Shown here: one piece after another, positions 47,906-56,450 of the stretch
Layout: every line of letters begins with the position of its first letter
Numbering within the stretch: position 1 is the stretch's first letter
Assembly: GCF_028714215.1 (NCBI RefSeq)
Contig: NZ_JAQTMS010000031.1
Location: forward strand, 1 to 59,516
Direction of reading: 5' to 3'
DNA from: Rhodoferax sp.
GTDB taxonomy: Bacteria; Pseudomonadota; Gammaproteobacteria; Burkholderiales; Burkholderiaceae_C
Length of the DNA: 59,516 nucleotides
Program-made: the position numbers and the translations under genes
The notes under the pieces: generated by a model
Told to the model about the DNA's origin: nothing
Databases searched by the model: none
What the model saw: the letters and a program-made list of their open reading frames with translations, nothing else

Positions 47906-48264
47906 CTACCTGAAATTTTGTTGGGTTGTTCGGCGATCCAGCTTTGGCTTTGCCAACTTGCGGGCTCCGGCTTTCGATGGCTCCGCCTTTGGCAAGGACG
48001 CAATGCGCTTAGAGATGGTTGCCCATTGCTTGGACCGGCATTCGTTGAGTTCCAAAAAAGGTTTGAATTGTTCAGGCGTGGCGATGTCTGCCTGGATGTG
48101 CTGACAGAACATTCCAGATTTCAAAGCACGCCGTCATTGCATTCACCTGGATCGATTGGCAGGAGGTCCAAACCTTGCTTTCATGAAAGCGGTCCATGGG
48201 GCAAGCTCAAACAACAATTCGTGTGTTCGCGCTTGATGCATGCGTTCGTCACTGCGTGAGCCAT
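47906..48264 (-). pseudogene. Decayed second FdI-type ferredoxin gene
   Basis: The 5' end (ATG at 48264 after GAGGAATGAAT) reads M-A-H-A-V-T-N-A-C-I-K-R-E-H-T-N-C, like the N-terminus of the intact ferredoxin. After a TGA (48181-48183) the same frame continues G-L-D-L-L-P-I-D-P-G-E-C-N-D-G-V-L, matching [18 protein letters not shown]. After another stop and a frameshift a 72-codon frame (47906-48124) carries T-P-E-Q-F-K-P-F-L-E-L-N and W-A-T-I-S-K-R-I-A-S-L-P-K-A-E, the FdI C-terminal tail. Most cluster cysteines are lost. The 72-codon frame alone would look like an orphan gene. Confidence 0.85.
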
Positions 48265-48333
48265 ATTCATTCCTCGGTGGAGTTGGGCGTGATGGAGGTG
48301 CGTTTCATGGGTTGCTCGAAATATGCCATATAA

Positions 48334-48373
48334 ATGTAGTAAACGCAACATGTAAGTGTAGTGTACGCAACAT
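48334..48373. promoter_or_regulatory. Tandem operator pair upstream of the decayed ferredoxin/fpr
   Basis: Sites at 48334-48351 (exact ATGTWG-N6-CWACAT) and 48356-48373 (one mismatch) are 22 bp apart, the same arrangement as upstream of the AOR and hnr-like genes. They lie 70 bp before the start of the ferredoxin relic that precedes fpr. Confidence 0.72.
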
Positions 48374-48417
48374 TATGGAGGTGATGGAGTGGTTTCGGTG
48401 GCGCTGACGGGTGGACT

Positions 48418-48708
48418 TCACTCGCTGGTTTGACTGGGTCGGTTGTCCAGGTCGCCACGCCGGTGCCAAAGAAATCGGCGTCCTCCGTCGATATTGGGCA
48501 AGCTATCCGTACCGCACAGGCAAGTAGAAGCAGTAATTGCCATCGCGGCAGTGCCAATCAGGGTCTTGCCGGCCTTTTTCACCACTGCCATGCCTGCGTC
48601 CGGTTGGCCCTGCGTGGGAGTGACATGGCCTGCCGTTTGACCGTGGCGTGTGACAGCCACCGGCGTGCTGGAGGCAATGAACTCCGCCAAGCCTGCGCGC
48701 AACCGCAT
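48418..48708 (-). pseudogene. Phd/YefM-type antitoxin fragment
   Basis: The frame reads R-A-G-L-A-E-F-I-A-S-S-T-P-V-A-V-T-R-H-G-Q-T-A-G-H and then a G-Q-P-x-A-x-M-A segment, resembling prevent-host-death (Phd/YefM) antitoxins. The first ATG lies at the point where homology has already begun, a stop codon sits a short way upstream, and the C-terminal half loses family character. No toxin gene is adjacent. I read it as a remnant, although a short functional antitoxin is not excluded. Confidence 0.45.
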
Positions 48709-48783
48709 CCGGGCCAGAATGAGTGGCTGTCGACTCGGGCCGGTTCCCGCTTGCTATGATTTGCCGCATAACGAGGAGAACTG

Positions 48784-51700
48784 TTGCCGATGTCCATGGT
48801 CCAGCTGGCGCTGCGTCGCCCTTACACTTTTATCGTGATGGCGCTGCTGATCGTGTTGGCAACGCCCATTGCGCTGCTGAACATGGCGACCGACATCTTT
48901 CCGGAAATCAACATTCCGGTGGTCAGCATCATCTGGAACTATGGTGGCCTGTCGGCGCAGGAAATGGGGCAGCGCATCGCCGGCCAGAGCGAACGCGGCC
49001 TGACCACGACGGTCAGCGACATCGAGCACATCGAATCGCAGTCGCTGGCCAGCGTCTCCATCATCAAGGTGTTTTTTCAGCCGACCGCCAACATCCAGAC
49101 CGCCATTGCCCAGGTGGTGGCGGCGATGCAGACGCAGGTGCGCCAGTTGCCGCCCGGCATCACGCCGCCGCTGGTGATCAAGTACTCCGCTTCCAGCATT
49201 CCGGTGGTCCAGTTGGCGCTGTCCAGCCCGACCTTGCCGGAGCAGGCCGTGTTCGACAACGCCGTCAACGTGCTGCGGCCGCAGCTCATCACCATTCCGG
49301 GCGCCGCGGTGCCCTATCCCTACGGCGGCAAGAACCGCTTGATTTCGGTCGATCTCGACACCGCGGCCCTGCAGGCGCGCGGCCTGGCACCGGTCGACGT
49401 GGTCAACGCGATCAACCTGCAAAACCTGATTCTGCCGTCCGGCACCGCCAAGTTCGGCGGCACCGAGTACACCGTCAAGATGAACGGCTCGCCCGACGCC
49501 ATTGCCGGCCTGGGCGACCTGCCGGTACGCACCAGCGGTAGCGCCACCACTTATTTGCGCGATGTGGCGCAGGTGCGCGACGGCTTTCAGCCGCAAACCA
49601 ACATCGTGCGCCAGAACGGGGAGCGCGGCGTGCTGTTGTCGGTGCTGAAGAACGGCGGCGCTTCCACCCTCGACATCGTCGCCAACCTGAAAGCCTTGCT
49701 GCCGCGCGTGGCCCAGGTGCTGCCGCCCGACGTCAAGGTGACGGCGCTGTTCGACCAGTCGGTGTTCGTCAAGGCGGCGGTCAAGGGCGTGGTGCTGGAG
49801 GCCTTGATTGCGGCGGCGCTCACCGCCGCCATGGTGTTGCTGTTCCTGGGCAACTGGCGCAGCACCTTGATCATTGCGCTGACCATTCCGCTGTCGATCC
49901 TGGCCTCGATCCTGGTGCTGAAGATGCTGGGCGAGACGCTCAACCTGATGACCCTGGGCGGCCTGGCGCTGTCGGTGGGCATTCTGGTCGACCAGGCGAT
50001 CGTGACGATAGAGAACATCGAGCGCCATCTGCACATGGGCAAGCCCATTGCCGAGGCGATCGAGACCGGCGCCGGCGAGATCGGCGTGGCCGCCTTCGTC
50101 TCGACGCTGTGCATCTGCATCGTCTTCGTGCCGCTGTTTTTCCTCTCCGGCGTGGCGCGCTTTCTGTTTGTGCCCATGGCCGAGGCGGTGGTGCTGGCGA
50201 TGGTCGCCTCCTACCTGTTGTCGCGCACCCTGGTACCGACCCTGGTGTTGCTGCTGATGGCCAAGCAGCAAGGCGCACCGAGCGGCGACAGCCTGCTGCA
50301 ACGCCTGTACCGCGCCTTCGACCGCCGCTTCGAGCGGGTCCGGCGTGCCTACACGCTGGCGCTGTCGGCCCTGCTGTCGCAGCGGCGCGGTTTTGCCCTG
50401 CTGTTCATGGCGTTCTGTCTGGGCTCCTGCTTGTTGTACCCGGTGCTGGGGCGCGATTTCTTCCCCAGCGTCGATGCCGGTCAGATCCGTCTGCACCTGC
50501 GGGCACCGACCGGCACCCGCATCGAGGAGACGGCGCGTCTGGCCGATGCGGTGGAGGCGGTCATCCGCGAGATCATCCCGCGCGAGCAACTGGAGACCGT
50601 GCTCGACAACCTGGGCGTGCCCAACAGCGGCATCAACCTGTCGTACAGCAATGCCGGCACCATAGGCACGCTGGACGGCGAGATTCTGCTGTCCCTGCGC
50701 CCAGGTCACGCGCCGACCGAGGCCTTCGTTGCGCGCCTGCGCCTGGAACTGCCGCAGCGTTTTCCCGGCATCGAATTCTTTTTCCAGCCGGCCGACATCG
50801 TCACGCAGATTCTCAATTTCGGCTTGCCGGCGGCGATCGACGTCCAGTTCACCGGCGCCGACCTGGCGGCCAATGCGCTGCTGGCGGCCGAGCTGACCCA
50901 GCAGATCCGCCAGATTCCCGGTGCCGTGGACGCCCATGTGCACCAGCGGCTCGATGCCCCGGCGCTGAACCTGCAGATGGACCGCAGCCGCTTGCAGCAG
51001 GTCGGCCTGACGGCCGCCAACGTCGGGCAAAACGTCTTGATCTCGCTCTCCGGCAGTTCGCAGACGGCGCCGGCGTTCTGGCTCAATCCGCAAAACGGCG
51101 TGGTCTACAACATTGCGGTGCAGACCCCGCAATACCAGGTCGATTCGCTGGACGCGCTGCTCAACATGCCGGTCGGCAGCGGTGCCAGCGGGCCGGGCAG
51201 CGGCAGCACCCAGTTGCTGGGCAATCTGGTGGAGGTGACGCCAGGGCGGATGCTGGCGGTCGCTTCACGCTACAACATCCTGCCGGCCATCGATGTTTAC
51301 GTCAGCGTTCAGGGCACCGATCTGGCCAGCGTGGCGGCGCGCATCGAAACCCTGATCGAGCAGCTGCGCCCCCGCTTGCCGCGCGGCAGCCAGCTGGTGC
51401 TGCGCGGCCAGATCGAAACCATGCAGGCGTCGTTTGTCGGACTGGGTGTCGGGCTGGCGATGGCGATCGTGCTGGTGTACCTGCTGATCGTCATCAACTT
51501 CCAGTCCTGGATCGACGCGCTGATCATCATTGCGGCGCTGCCGGCGGCCTTGGCCGGCATTGCCTGGATGCTGTTCATCAGCGGCACCACGCTGAGCGTG
51601 CCGGCCCTCACCGGGGCCATCATGACCATGGGCGTGGCGACCGCCAACAGCATCCTGCTGATCTCGTTCGCGCGCCAGCGCATGGCGGCTCAGGTGCCGC

Positions 51701-51945
51701 CGCTGGCGGCGGCGCTGGAAGCCGGTGCCACCCGCATCCGCCCGGTGCTGATGACGGCGCTGGCCATGATCATTGGCATGATTCCGATGGCGCTGGGGCT
51801 GGGCGAGGGCGCCGAGCAGAACGCACCGCTGGGGCGCTCGGTGATCGGCGGCCTGCTGTTTGCCACCATCGCCACGCTGTTTTTTGTGCCGGTGGTGTTT
51901 GCCGCCGTGCACCAGCGCTTGGCCCACAAAAACCTGGAGACCTGA
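48784..51945 (+). CDS. RND efflux pump inner-membrane permease
   Basis: 1053-residue AcrB/MexF-superfamily permease with 12 membrane helices and two large periplasmic domains. TTG at 48784 is 5 bases after GAGGAG; ATG at 48790 is the alternative. In helix 4 the AcrB Asp-Asp pair is replaced by D403-Q404 (G-I-L-V-D-Q-A-I-V), and the helix-10 lysine position is A954 (G-V-A-T-A-N-S-I-L), so the usual proton-relay set is incomplete. It forms an operon with an adaptor (3 bp gap) and an outer-membrane factor. Substrate unknown. Confidence 0.9.
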   Translation: MPMSMVQLALRRPYTFIVMALLIVLATPIALLNMATDIFPEINIPVVSIIWNYGGLSAQEMGQRIAGQSERGLTTTVSDIEHIESQSLASVSIIKVFFQPTANIQTAIAQVVAAMQTQVRQLPPGITPPLVIKYSASSIPVVQLALSSPTLPEQAVFDNAVNVLRPQLITIPGAAVPYPYGGKNRLISVDLDTAALQARGLAPVDVVNAINLQNLILPSGTAKFGGTEYTVKMNGSPDAIAGLGDLPVRTSGSATTYLRDVAQVRDGFQPQTNIVRQNGERGVLLSVLKNGGASTLDIVANLKALLPRVAQVLPPDVKVTALFDQSVFVKAAVKGVVLEALIAAALTAAMVLLFLGNWRSTLIIALTIPLSILASILVLKMLGETLNLMTLGGLALSVGILVDQAIVTIENIERHLHMGKPIAEAIETGAGEIGVAAFVSTLCICIVFVPLFFLSGVARFLFVPMAEAVVLAMVASYLLSRTLVPTLVLLLMAKQQGAPSGDSLLQRLYRAFDRRFERVRRAYTLALSALLSQRRGFALLFMAFCLGSCLLYPVLGRDFFPSVDAGQIRLHLRAPTGTRIEETARLADAVEAVIREIIPREQLETVLDNLGVPNSGINLSYSNAGTIGTLDGEILLSLRPGHAPTEAFVARLRLELPQRFPGIEFFFQPADIVTQILNFGLPAAIDVQFTGADLAANALLAAELTQQIRQIPGAVDAHVHQRLDAPALNLQMDRSRLQQVGLTAANVGQNVLISLSGSSQTAPAFWLNPQNGVVYNIAVQTPQYQVDSLDALLNMPVGSGASGPGSGSTQLLGNLVEVTPGRMLAVASRYNILPAIDVYVSVQGTDLASVAARIETLIEQLRPRLPRGSQLVLRGQIETMQASFVGLGVGLAMAIVLVYLLIVINFQSWIDALIIIAALPAALAGIAWMLFISGTTLSVPALTGAIMTMGVATANSILLISFARQRMAAQVPPLAAALEAGATRIRPVLMTALAMIIGMIPMALGLGEGAEQNAPLGRSVIGGLLFATIATLFFVPVVFAAVHQRLAHKNLET

Positions 51946-51948
51946 AGC

Positions 51949-53157
51949 ATGACCGAGCAACGCCATTCGGCCCTGGGTTTGCACCCGATCGCGTTCGACG
52001 CCGATGAAGCGCCGGTGGAACTGCTCAAGCGCCGCCAAATCGTGCGCCGGACCCAGTTCACCGCCCTGATCCTGCTGCTGCTGCTGTCTGCCGGTGCGGC
52101 GCGCACGGTGCTGAGCCGGATCGCCAACGCGCAAGCGCTGGGCGCCAGCAGCACCGAGCAGGCGCGCCAGTACGTCAAGACCACGCAGGCCCGGCGCGCC
52201 GCCGCCGGTCAGACACTGGCCTTGCCGGGTACCCTGCAAGGCTTTGTGCAGTCGCCGATCGCCGCCCGTGCCAGCGGCTACCTGAAACGCTGGACCCGGG
52301 ACATCGGCAGCAAGGTCGAGAAGGGCGAACTGCTGGCCGAGATCGAGACGCCCGAGATCGACCAGCAGTTGAGCCAGGCGTTGGCGGCGCGCGATCAGGC
52401 CGCGGCCAGCCTGCAACTGGCCAGCAGCACGCTGGCGCGCTGGGAGGACTTGCGCAAGAAGGATGTGGTGTCGCAGCAGGATCTGGATGAGCGGCGCAGT
52501 GCCGTCGCGCAGTCGAAAGCGTTCCTGGCGGCGGCCGAGGCGAACGTGCAGCGGCTGCGCCAACTGGAGGATTTCAAGCGCGTGCTGGCGCCGTTCGCCG
52601 GCGTGATCACGCGGCGCAATGTGGACGTCGGCGATCTGATCGACAGCACGCGAGCGCTGTTCATGCTGTCGCAGACCGATCCGCTGCGCGTCTACGTCAA
52701 TGTGCCGCAGGCCTACGCCCAGTTGGTCAAGCCCGGCCAGCCGGTGCTGGTGACGCAGACCGAGTTGCGCGGACGGCGTTTTCCGGGACAACTGGTACGC
52801 ACCGCGGCAGCCATCGACAGCGCCACCCGCACCATGCAGCTCGAAGTGGCGCTGCCCAACCATGACGGCGTTCTGCTGCCCGGGTCCTACGTCAAGGTCG
52901 AGCTGTCGCTGGCCGCCAGCCAGTCGCTGCTGGCGCCGACCAACACCTTGCTGTTTCGCGCCGCGGGCACCATGGTGGCGGTGGTCGACGCCAACGGCCG
53001 CGTGACGCTGCGCCGGGTCACCGTCGGGCGCAACTACGGTGTCGATTTCGAGGTGCTGGACGGCATCGCCGAGACCGATCGCCTGGTACTCAATCCGCCC
53101 GATTGGCTGGCCGACGGCCAGACCGTGGTGCTGAGTCCGGGCAAGGACGGCTTGTGA
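51949..53157 (+). CDS. RND efflux periplasmic adaptor (membrane fusion protein)
   Basis: 402 residues. One N-terminal anchor helix (about residues 38-55) is preceded by a cytoplasmic stretch of nearly 37 residues. The lipoyl half-motifs (S-G-Y-L-K-R-W, G-S-K-V-E-K-G-E-L-L-A-E-I) flank a coiled-coil hairpin (about 130-200), then beta-barrel segments with L-L-P-G-S-Y-V-K-V. It links permease and outer-membrane channel. Its stop overlaps the next start by 4 bp (GTGA). Confidence 0.92.
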   Translation: MTEQRHSALGLHPIAFDADEAPVELLKRRQIVRRTQFTALILLLLLSAGAARTVLSRIANAQALGASSTEQARQYVKTTQARRAAAGQTLALPGTLQGFVQSPIAARASGYLKRWTRDIGSKVEKGELLAEIETPEIDQQLSQALAARDQAAASLQLASSTLARWEDLRKKDVVSQQDLDERRSAVAQSKAFLAAAEANVQRLRQLEDFKRVLAPFAGVITRRNVDVGDLIDSTRALFMLSQTDPLRVYVNVPQAYAQLVKPGQPVLVTQTELRGRRFPGQLVRTAAAIDSATRTMQLEVALPNHDGVLLPGSYVKVELSLAASQSLLAPTNTLLFRAAGTMVAVVDANGRVTLRRVTVGRNYGVDFEVLDGIAETDRLVLNPPDWLADGQTVVLSPGKDGL

Positions 53158-54572
53158 TCGTGCGCCGTATCTTCCCTGCCGTCGGTCTCTCGGTCCTGTT
53201 GGGCTGCGCCGCCGTCCCCGAGTACCAGCCGCCGGCGCTGGAGCTGCCGCCCGGCTGGAAGCTGGAGGCGCCCTGGCGCGCCGGTCGGCCGGCCGACGCG
53301 GCCAGCAAGGGTGCCTGGTGGCAGGTTTTCGACAACCCGGAACTCGACGCGCTGGAACAAAAGGCGCTGGCCGGCAGTCCGACGCTGGCCCTGGCGCAGG
53401 CGCGACTGGCGCAGGCGCGCGCCGCGCTGGCGGCGACGGCGGCCAGTGCACTGCCGCAACTGGGTTTGAGCGAGCGCGCGGCGCGTCAGAAGATTTCCGC
53501 CAATCGGCCGCTGAGCAACTACGCCAGCCCCAATTTTTCCACCGTGCAGAACGAGCTCAGCGTGTCGCTGACGGTGGGCTACGAGCTCGATCTGGCGGGG
53601 CGCGTGCAGCAGACGATAGCCGGTGCCAAGGCCTCGGCCGAGCAAGCCGCCGCCGATCTTGAGAACACCCGCCTGCTGTTGACGTCCGATCTGGCGGCCA
53701 ACTATTTCAACCTGCGCGAAATCGACGCCGAGCTGGATGTGCTGGCGCGTGCCATCGCATTGCAGCGGCGCGCCCTGGAACTGGTGCGCGCGCGCCATGA
53801 CCTGGGCGCCGCTTCCGGACTGGATCTGGCGCAGCAGCAAGCCTTGCTGGAAACGACGCTGGTGCAGCTTGAGTTGCTGCGCCGCCAGCGCGGCCAGTTC
53901 GAGCATGCGCTGGCGACGCTGACCGGGGCTGCCGCGGCGCAGTTCAGCTTGGCGCCGGAGCGCCGTGAACTGGTGCCGCCGGCGGTGCCGCTAGGCCTGC
54001 CCTCCGATCTGTTGCAGCGCCGCCCCGACATTGCCGCCAGCGAGCGCGCCATGGCCGCCGCCAACGCCCAGATCGGCGTCGCCAATGCCGCTTTCTATCC
54101 CAGCATCACGCTGGGGTCGGCGCTGGGCCTTGACAGTCGGGAACTGGCCACGCTGCTGGATGCGCCCAGCCTGCTGTGGTCGCTGGGCGTGTCGGCCGCG
54201 CAAACGCTATTCGACGGCGGCCGCACCCGCGCCAACCTGGAATTCGCCAGCGCCGGCCATGCCGCCAGCGTGGCCAACTACCGGCGCGTGGTGTTGACGG
54301 CGATGCAGGAGGTGCAGGACGGCATCACCGGCTTGGCGGCGCTGGAGCGCGCGGCGCAGCAGGCCGACGCCGCCTTGCTGGCGGCGCGCCGGGTGTTGGA
54401 TATGACGACGGCACGTTATGAGGGCGGCGCCTCGGCCTATCTGGACGTGGTCGTGGCACAGCAGGCGCTGCTGGCCAGCGAGCGCCAAACGGTCCAGTTG
54501 CTGGGGCAGCGGCTGGTGACCACCGTGTTTCTGGTCAAGGCGCTGGGTGGCGGCTGGTCAATCGCCCAGTAA
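53154..54572 (+). CDS. RND efflux outer-membrane lipoprotein, OprM/NodT family
   Basis: 472 residues. I start at GTG 53154, which overlaps the adaptor stop (GTGA) and yields a lipoprotein signal peptide with lipobox L-L-G-C. The TolC-like repeats are visible, including Y-E-L-D-L-A-G-R, A-N-Y-F-N-L-R-E-I and R-R-P-D-I-A-A-S-E-R-A-M-A-A-A-N-A-Q-I-G. It forms the outer-membrane exit duct of the pump. Its end overlaps a convergent hypothetical gene by 15 bp. Confidence 0.92.
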   Translation: MIVRRIFPAVGLSVLLGCAAVPEYQPPALELPPGWKLEAPWRAGRPADAASKGAWWQVFDNPELDALEQKALAGSPTLALAQARLAQARAALAATAASALPQLGLSERAARQKISANRPLSNYASPNFSTVQNELSVSLTVGYELDLAGRVQQTIAGAKASAEQAAADLENTRLLLTSDLAANYFNLREIDAELDVLARAIALQRRALELVRARHDLGAASGLDLAQQQALLETTLVQLELLRRQRGQFEHALATLTGAAAAQFSLAPERRELVPPAVPLGLPSDLLQRRPDIAASERAMAAANAQIGVANAAFYPSITLGSALGLDSRELATLLDAPSLLWSLGVSAAQTLFDGGRTRANLEFASAGHAASVANYRRVVLTAMQEVQDGITGLAALERAAQQADAALLAARRVLDMTTARYEGGASAYLDVVVAQQALLASERQTVQLLGQRLVTTVFLVKALGGGWSIAQ

Positions 54573-55052
54573 CTTCTGCAGCCGCCGCTGCACCAACCGC
54601 GATACGACGAAGCGGCCGATCACGTCGGCTTGCGACAGCAGGCGTGCGCCTTCCTGCGCGCAACTGGCTTGACGCGCCGCCAACTCGGCCTCGGGCAGCA
54701 GTTTTTGCGTTTCCAGCGCGGCATTCAGCAGGGCCTGCGAGCGCGCCTCGTCGCGATCGCCCTGCAGGTAGGCGTGTCCGATGAAAGCCGCCCCGGCTTC
54801 CAGCGTGGCCGTCAGCGGGGCCTGCAATTCGGGCTGTCCGGCCTTCACCTGTCTGGCCAGGTCAAGGGATTTGACGTCCAGCGCGGCAACGCATTCGGCC
54901 GTGTGCAGCGCGCGTTCGCTGGCGGCCGGCGTGCTGGCCAGGCCGGCAGGGGCGGCGCACAGCAGCGCCAGCAGCGTGCTGGCGCGCAGGGCGGCAGACC
55001 GGGGTGTTTCCGGTGTCTCGGTCAAGCGGAGGGTCCAGCGCATGGGGTCCAT
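54558..55052 (-). CDS. Exported hypothetical protein
   Basis: About 164 residues, not recognised. A basic, then hydrophobic N-terminus (L-L-A-L-L-C-A-A-P-A-G-L-A-S) looks like a signal peptide. The mature part is Ala/Leu/Glu-rich and helical, with two cysteines that could pair (A-E-C and A-S-C-A-Q-E). Start uncertain: ATG at 55052 or 55043, or GTG at 55073. It is convergent with the efflux operon and has no clear partner. Confidence 0.6.
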   Translation of the reverse strand: MDPMRWTLRLTETPETPRSAALRASTLLALLCAAPAGLASTPAASERALHTAECVAALDVKSLDLARQVKAGQPELQAPLTATLEAGAAFIGHAYLQGDRDEARSQALLNAALETQKLLPEAELAARQASCAQEGARLLSQADVIGRFVVSRLVQRRLQKLLGD

Positions 55053-55209
55053 TGAAACATGAAATCGGGGCACCGAACTATAGCGTCAAGGTGGTGCCGC
55101 GGAACGCCTCATGGCCAGGGCTATTCAGCGCCGCAAGCAATAGGGTAAAGTCTTGCCGTCAGCACCTTGCCGCGTGCATGACGCAAAAGATAAAAACGGG
55201 AGTGTGGCC

Positions 55210-55599
55210 ATGCCAATCAGAAAACAAGTCTTCGTCACCATCGCCAAGCTGGTGCTGGCAGCCCTGCTGCTGGCCGGGATAGCCGGCTTCCTTGGCAAAC
55301 AAATGGCGCCCGGTGCGCCATTGATCCTCGTATGGACTATGGCCATCGGCCTGATCGTGCTGCTGCTTGTGGTGGCGCTGGTCTCGCTGACGATCCGGCA
55401 GTTCATCTTGCGCCAGGGTGGCACCGACCCTCAGTGGTTCTGGTTCTCCGGCGACCCCGAGGGCTTGGTGACATTGCGCTCGGAGGCGGCCGCGCAAAAA
55501 CTCGAACAGCAGCCCTGTTCCCGTCAGCCAAACCCGCTGGCCAATTCGGCAACGCGTTCGGCTGCCGACACGATGGAGTCGATGCGGCCGACACCCTGA
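55210..55599 (+). CDS. Small two-helix membrane protein
   Basis: 129 residues. Two hydrophobic helices (about 9-27 and 36-58) are followed by a cytoplasmic tail with G-G-T-D-P-Q-W-F-W-F-S. No family recognised. ATG at 55210 follows GGGAGTG. The last 25 codons overlap the convergent nitronate-monooxygenase gene by 76 bp, which is large, so the true 3' end may have been shifted by a recent frameshift. Confidence 0.5.
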   Translation: MPIRKQVFVTIAKLVLAALLLAGIAGFLGKQMAPGAPLILVWTMAIGLIVLLLVVALVSLTIRQFILRQGGTDPQWFWFSGDPEGLVTLRSEAAAQKLEQQPCSRQPNPLANSATRSAADTMESMRPTP

Positions 55600-56435
55600 C
55601 CGGCGAACAGTGACAGCTTCTCGGCGACCCGCGGGGCATCCACCAGGCGCGCGCCGCCGCCGATGAAACGCAACAGGTTCCAGCGCTCGCGGTTCGGAAT
55701 CACCCGGTGCGGCGTGCCGAACTGCCAGCCAAACGAATAACCGGTGCGGTACTCGGTGTCGTCGGTCGTGGCTTCCAGCAGTCGGCGCTTGTAGACCGGG
55801 TGCGCCAGGGACTCATGCGTCGCCACGAAGGCGGTGCCGACCCAGACTCCGGCGGCCCCCAGTTCCAGCAGCGCCCTGACGTCATGGCGGTCCGTGATGC
55901 CGCCGGCCGCCAGTACCGGGCGCCCTTGTGCCACGGCCACCACCGCGGGCAATAGCGACAGCAGGCCGATCCGGCCATGATGCAGGTGACCGCCGCCTTC
56001 CGCGCCCTGTGCAATCACCATGTCGGCACCCTGGTCGAACGCGCGCCGCGCCGCGGCGACCGTGCCGACCTGGACCATGACGGTCAGGCCGGCCGCCTTG
56101 GCGCGCGGTATCACGGCACCGAAGTCGCCATAAAACAGCGACAGCACGCCAGGGTGTTCCTCCAGTACCACCCGCAGTTGGGCTTCGAACACCTCTGGCC
56201 CGCCCCACACCGGGACCAGGTTGACGCCGAACGGCCGGTCGGTCAGGGCTTTGGTTTCGCGGATCCATTGCCGCAGGCGCAGCGGCGGCTGGCGCAAACC
56301 ACCGAGGTGGCCCAAAGCCCCTGCATTGGAGACCGCGCCGGCCAGCGCCGGCCCGGCCATGCCGGCCATGCCGGCCTGAAACACCGGGAGCTTGATGCCG
56401 CAGCGGTCGGCGGCGTTCGCGTGGCTTGTCTTCAT
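55524..56435 (-). CDS. Nitronate monooxygenase-family flavoprotein
   Basis: 303-residue FMN-dependent TIM-barrel enzyme of the NPD/2-nitropropane dioxygenase family. Seen in P-V-F-Q-A-G-M-A-G-M-A-G near the start, A-Q-G-A-E-G-G-G-H, L-A-A-G-G-I-T-D and G-A-A-G-V-W-V-G-T-A-F, which bind flavin phosphate. It probably oxidises alkyl nitronates such as propionate-3-nitronate, or acts as a related enoyl reductase. The next gene downstream in the convergent direction overlaps its end. Confidence 0.85.
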   Translation of the reverse strand: MKTSHANAADRCGIKLPVFQAGMAGMAGPALAGAVSNAGALGHLGGLRQPPLRLRQWIRETKALTDRPFGVNLVPVWGGPEVFEAQLRVVLEEHPGVLSLFYGDFGAVIPRAKAAGLTVMVQVGTVAAARRAFDQGADMVIAQGAEGGGHLHHGRIGLLSLLPAVVAVAQGRPVLAAGGITDRHDVRALLELGAAGVWVGTAFVATHESLAHPVYKRRLLEATTDDTEYRTGYSFGWQFGTPHRVIPNRERWNLLRFIGGGARLVDAPRVAEKLSLFAGQGVGRIDSIVSAAERVAELASGFG

Positions 56436-56450
56436 GGGTTCAGCACCGGT

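Larger units (their letters stand above)
48265..48783. other. Intergenic region between island and RND operon
   Basis: 519 bp. It contains the operator pair at 48334-48373 for the ferredoxin/fpr transcript, an antitoxin-like fragment at 48418-48708 on the minus strand, and the start region of the RND operon with GAGGAG at 48773-48778. Base composition is mixed and less G+C-rich near the operators. Confidence 0.65.

Noticed and set aside
48754..53451. Long minus-strand open frames (792 and 728 codons) opposite the RND operon
   Set aside because: Antisense to three well-supported efflux genes; composition is that of shadow frames.
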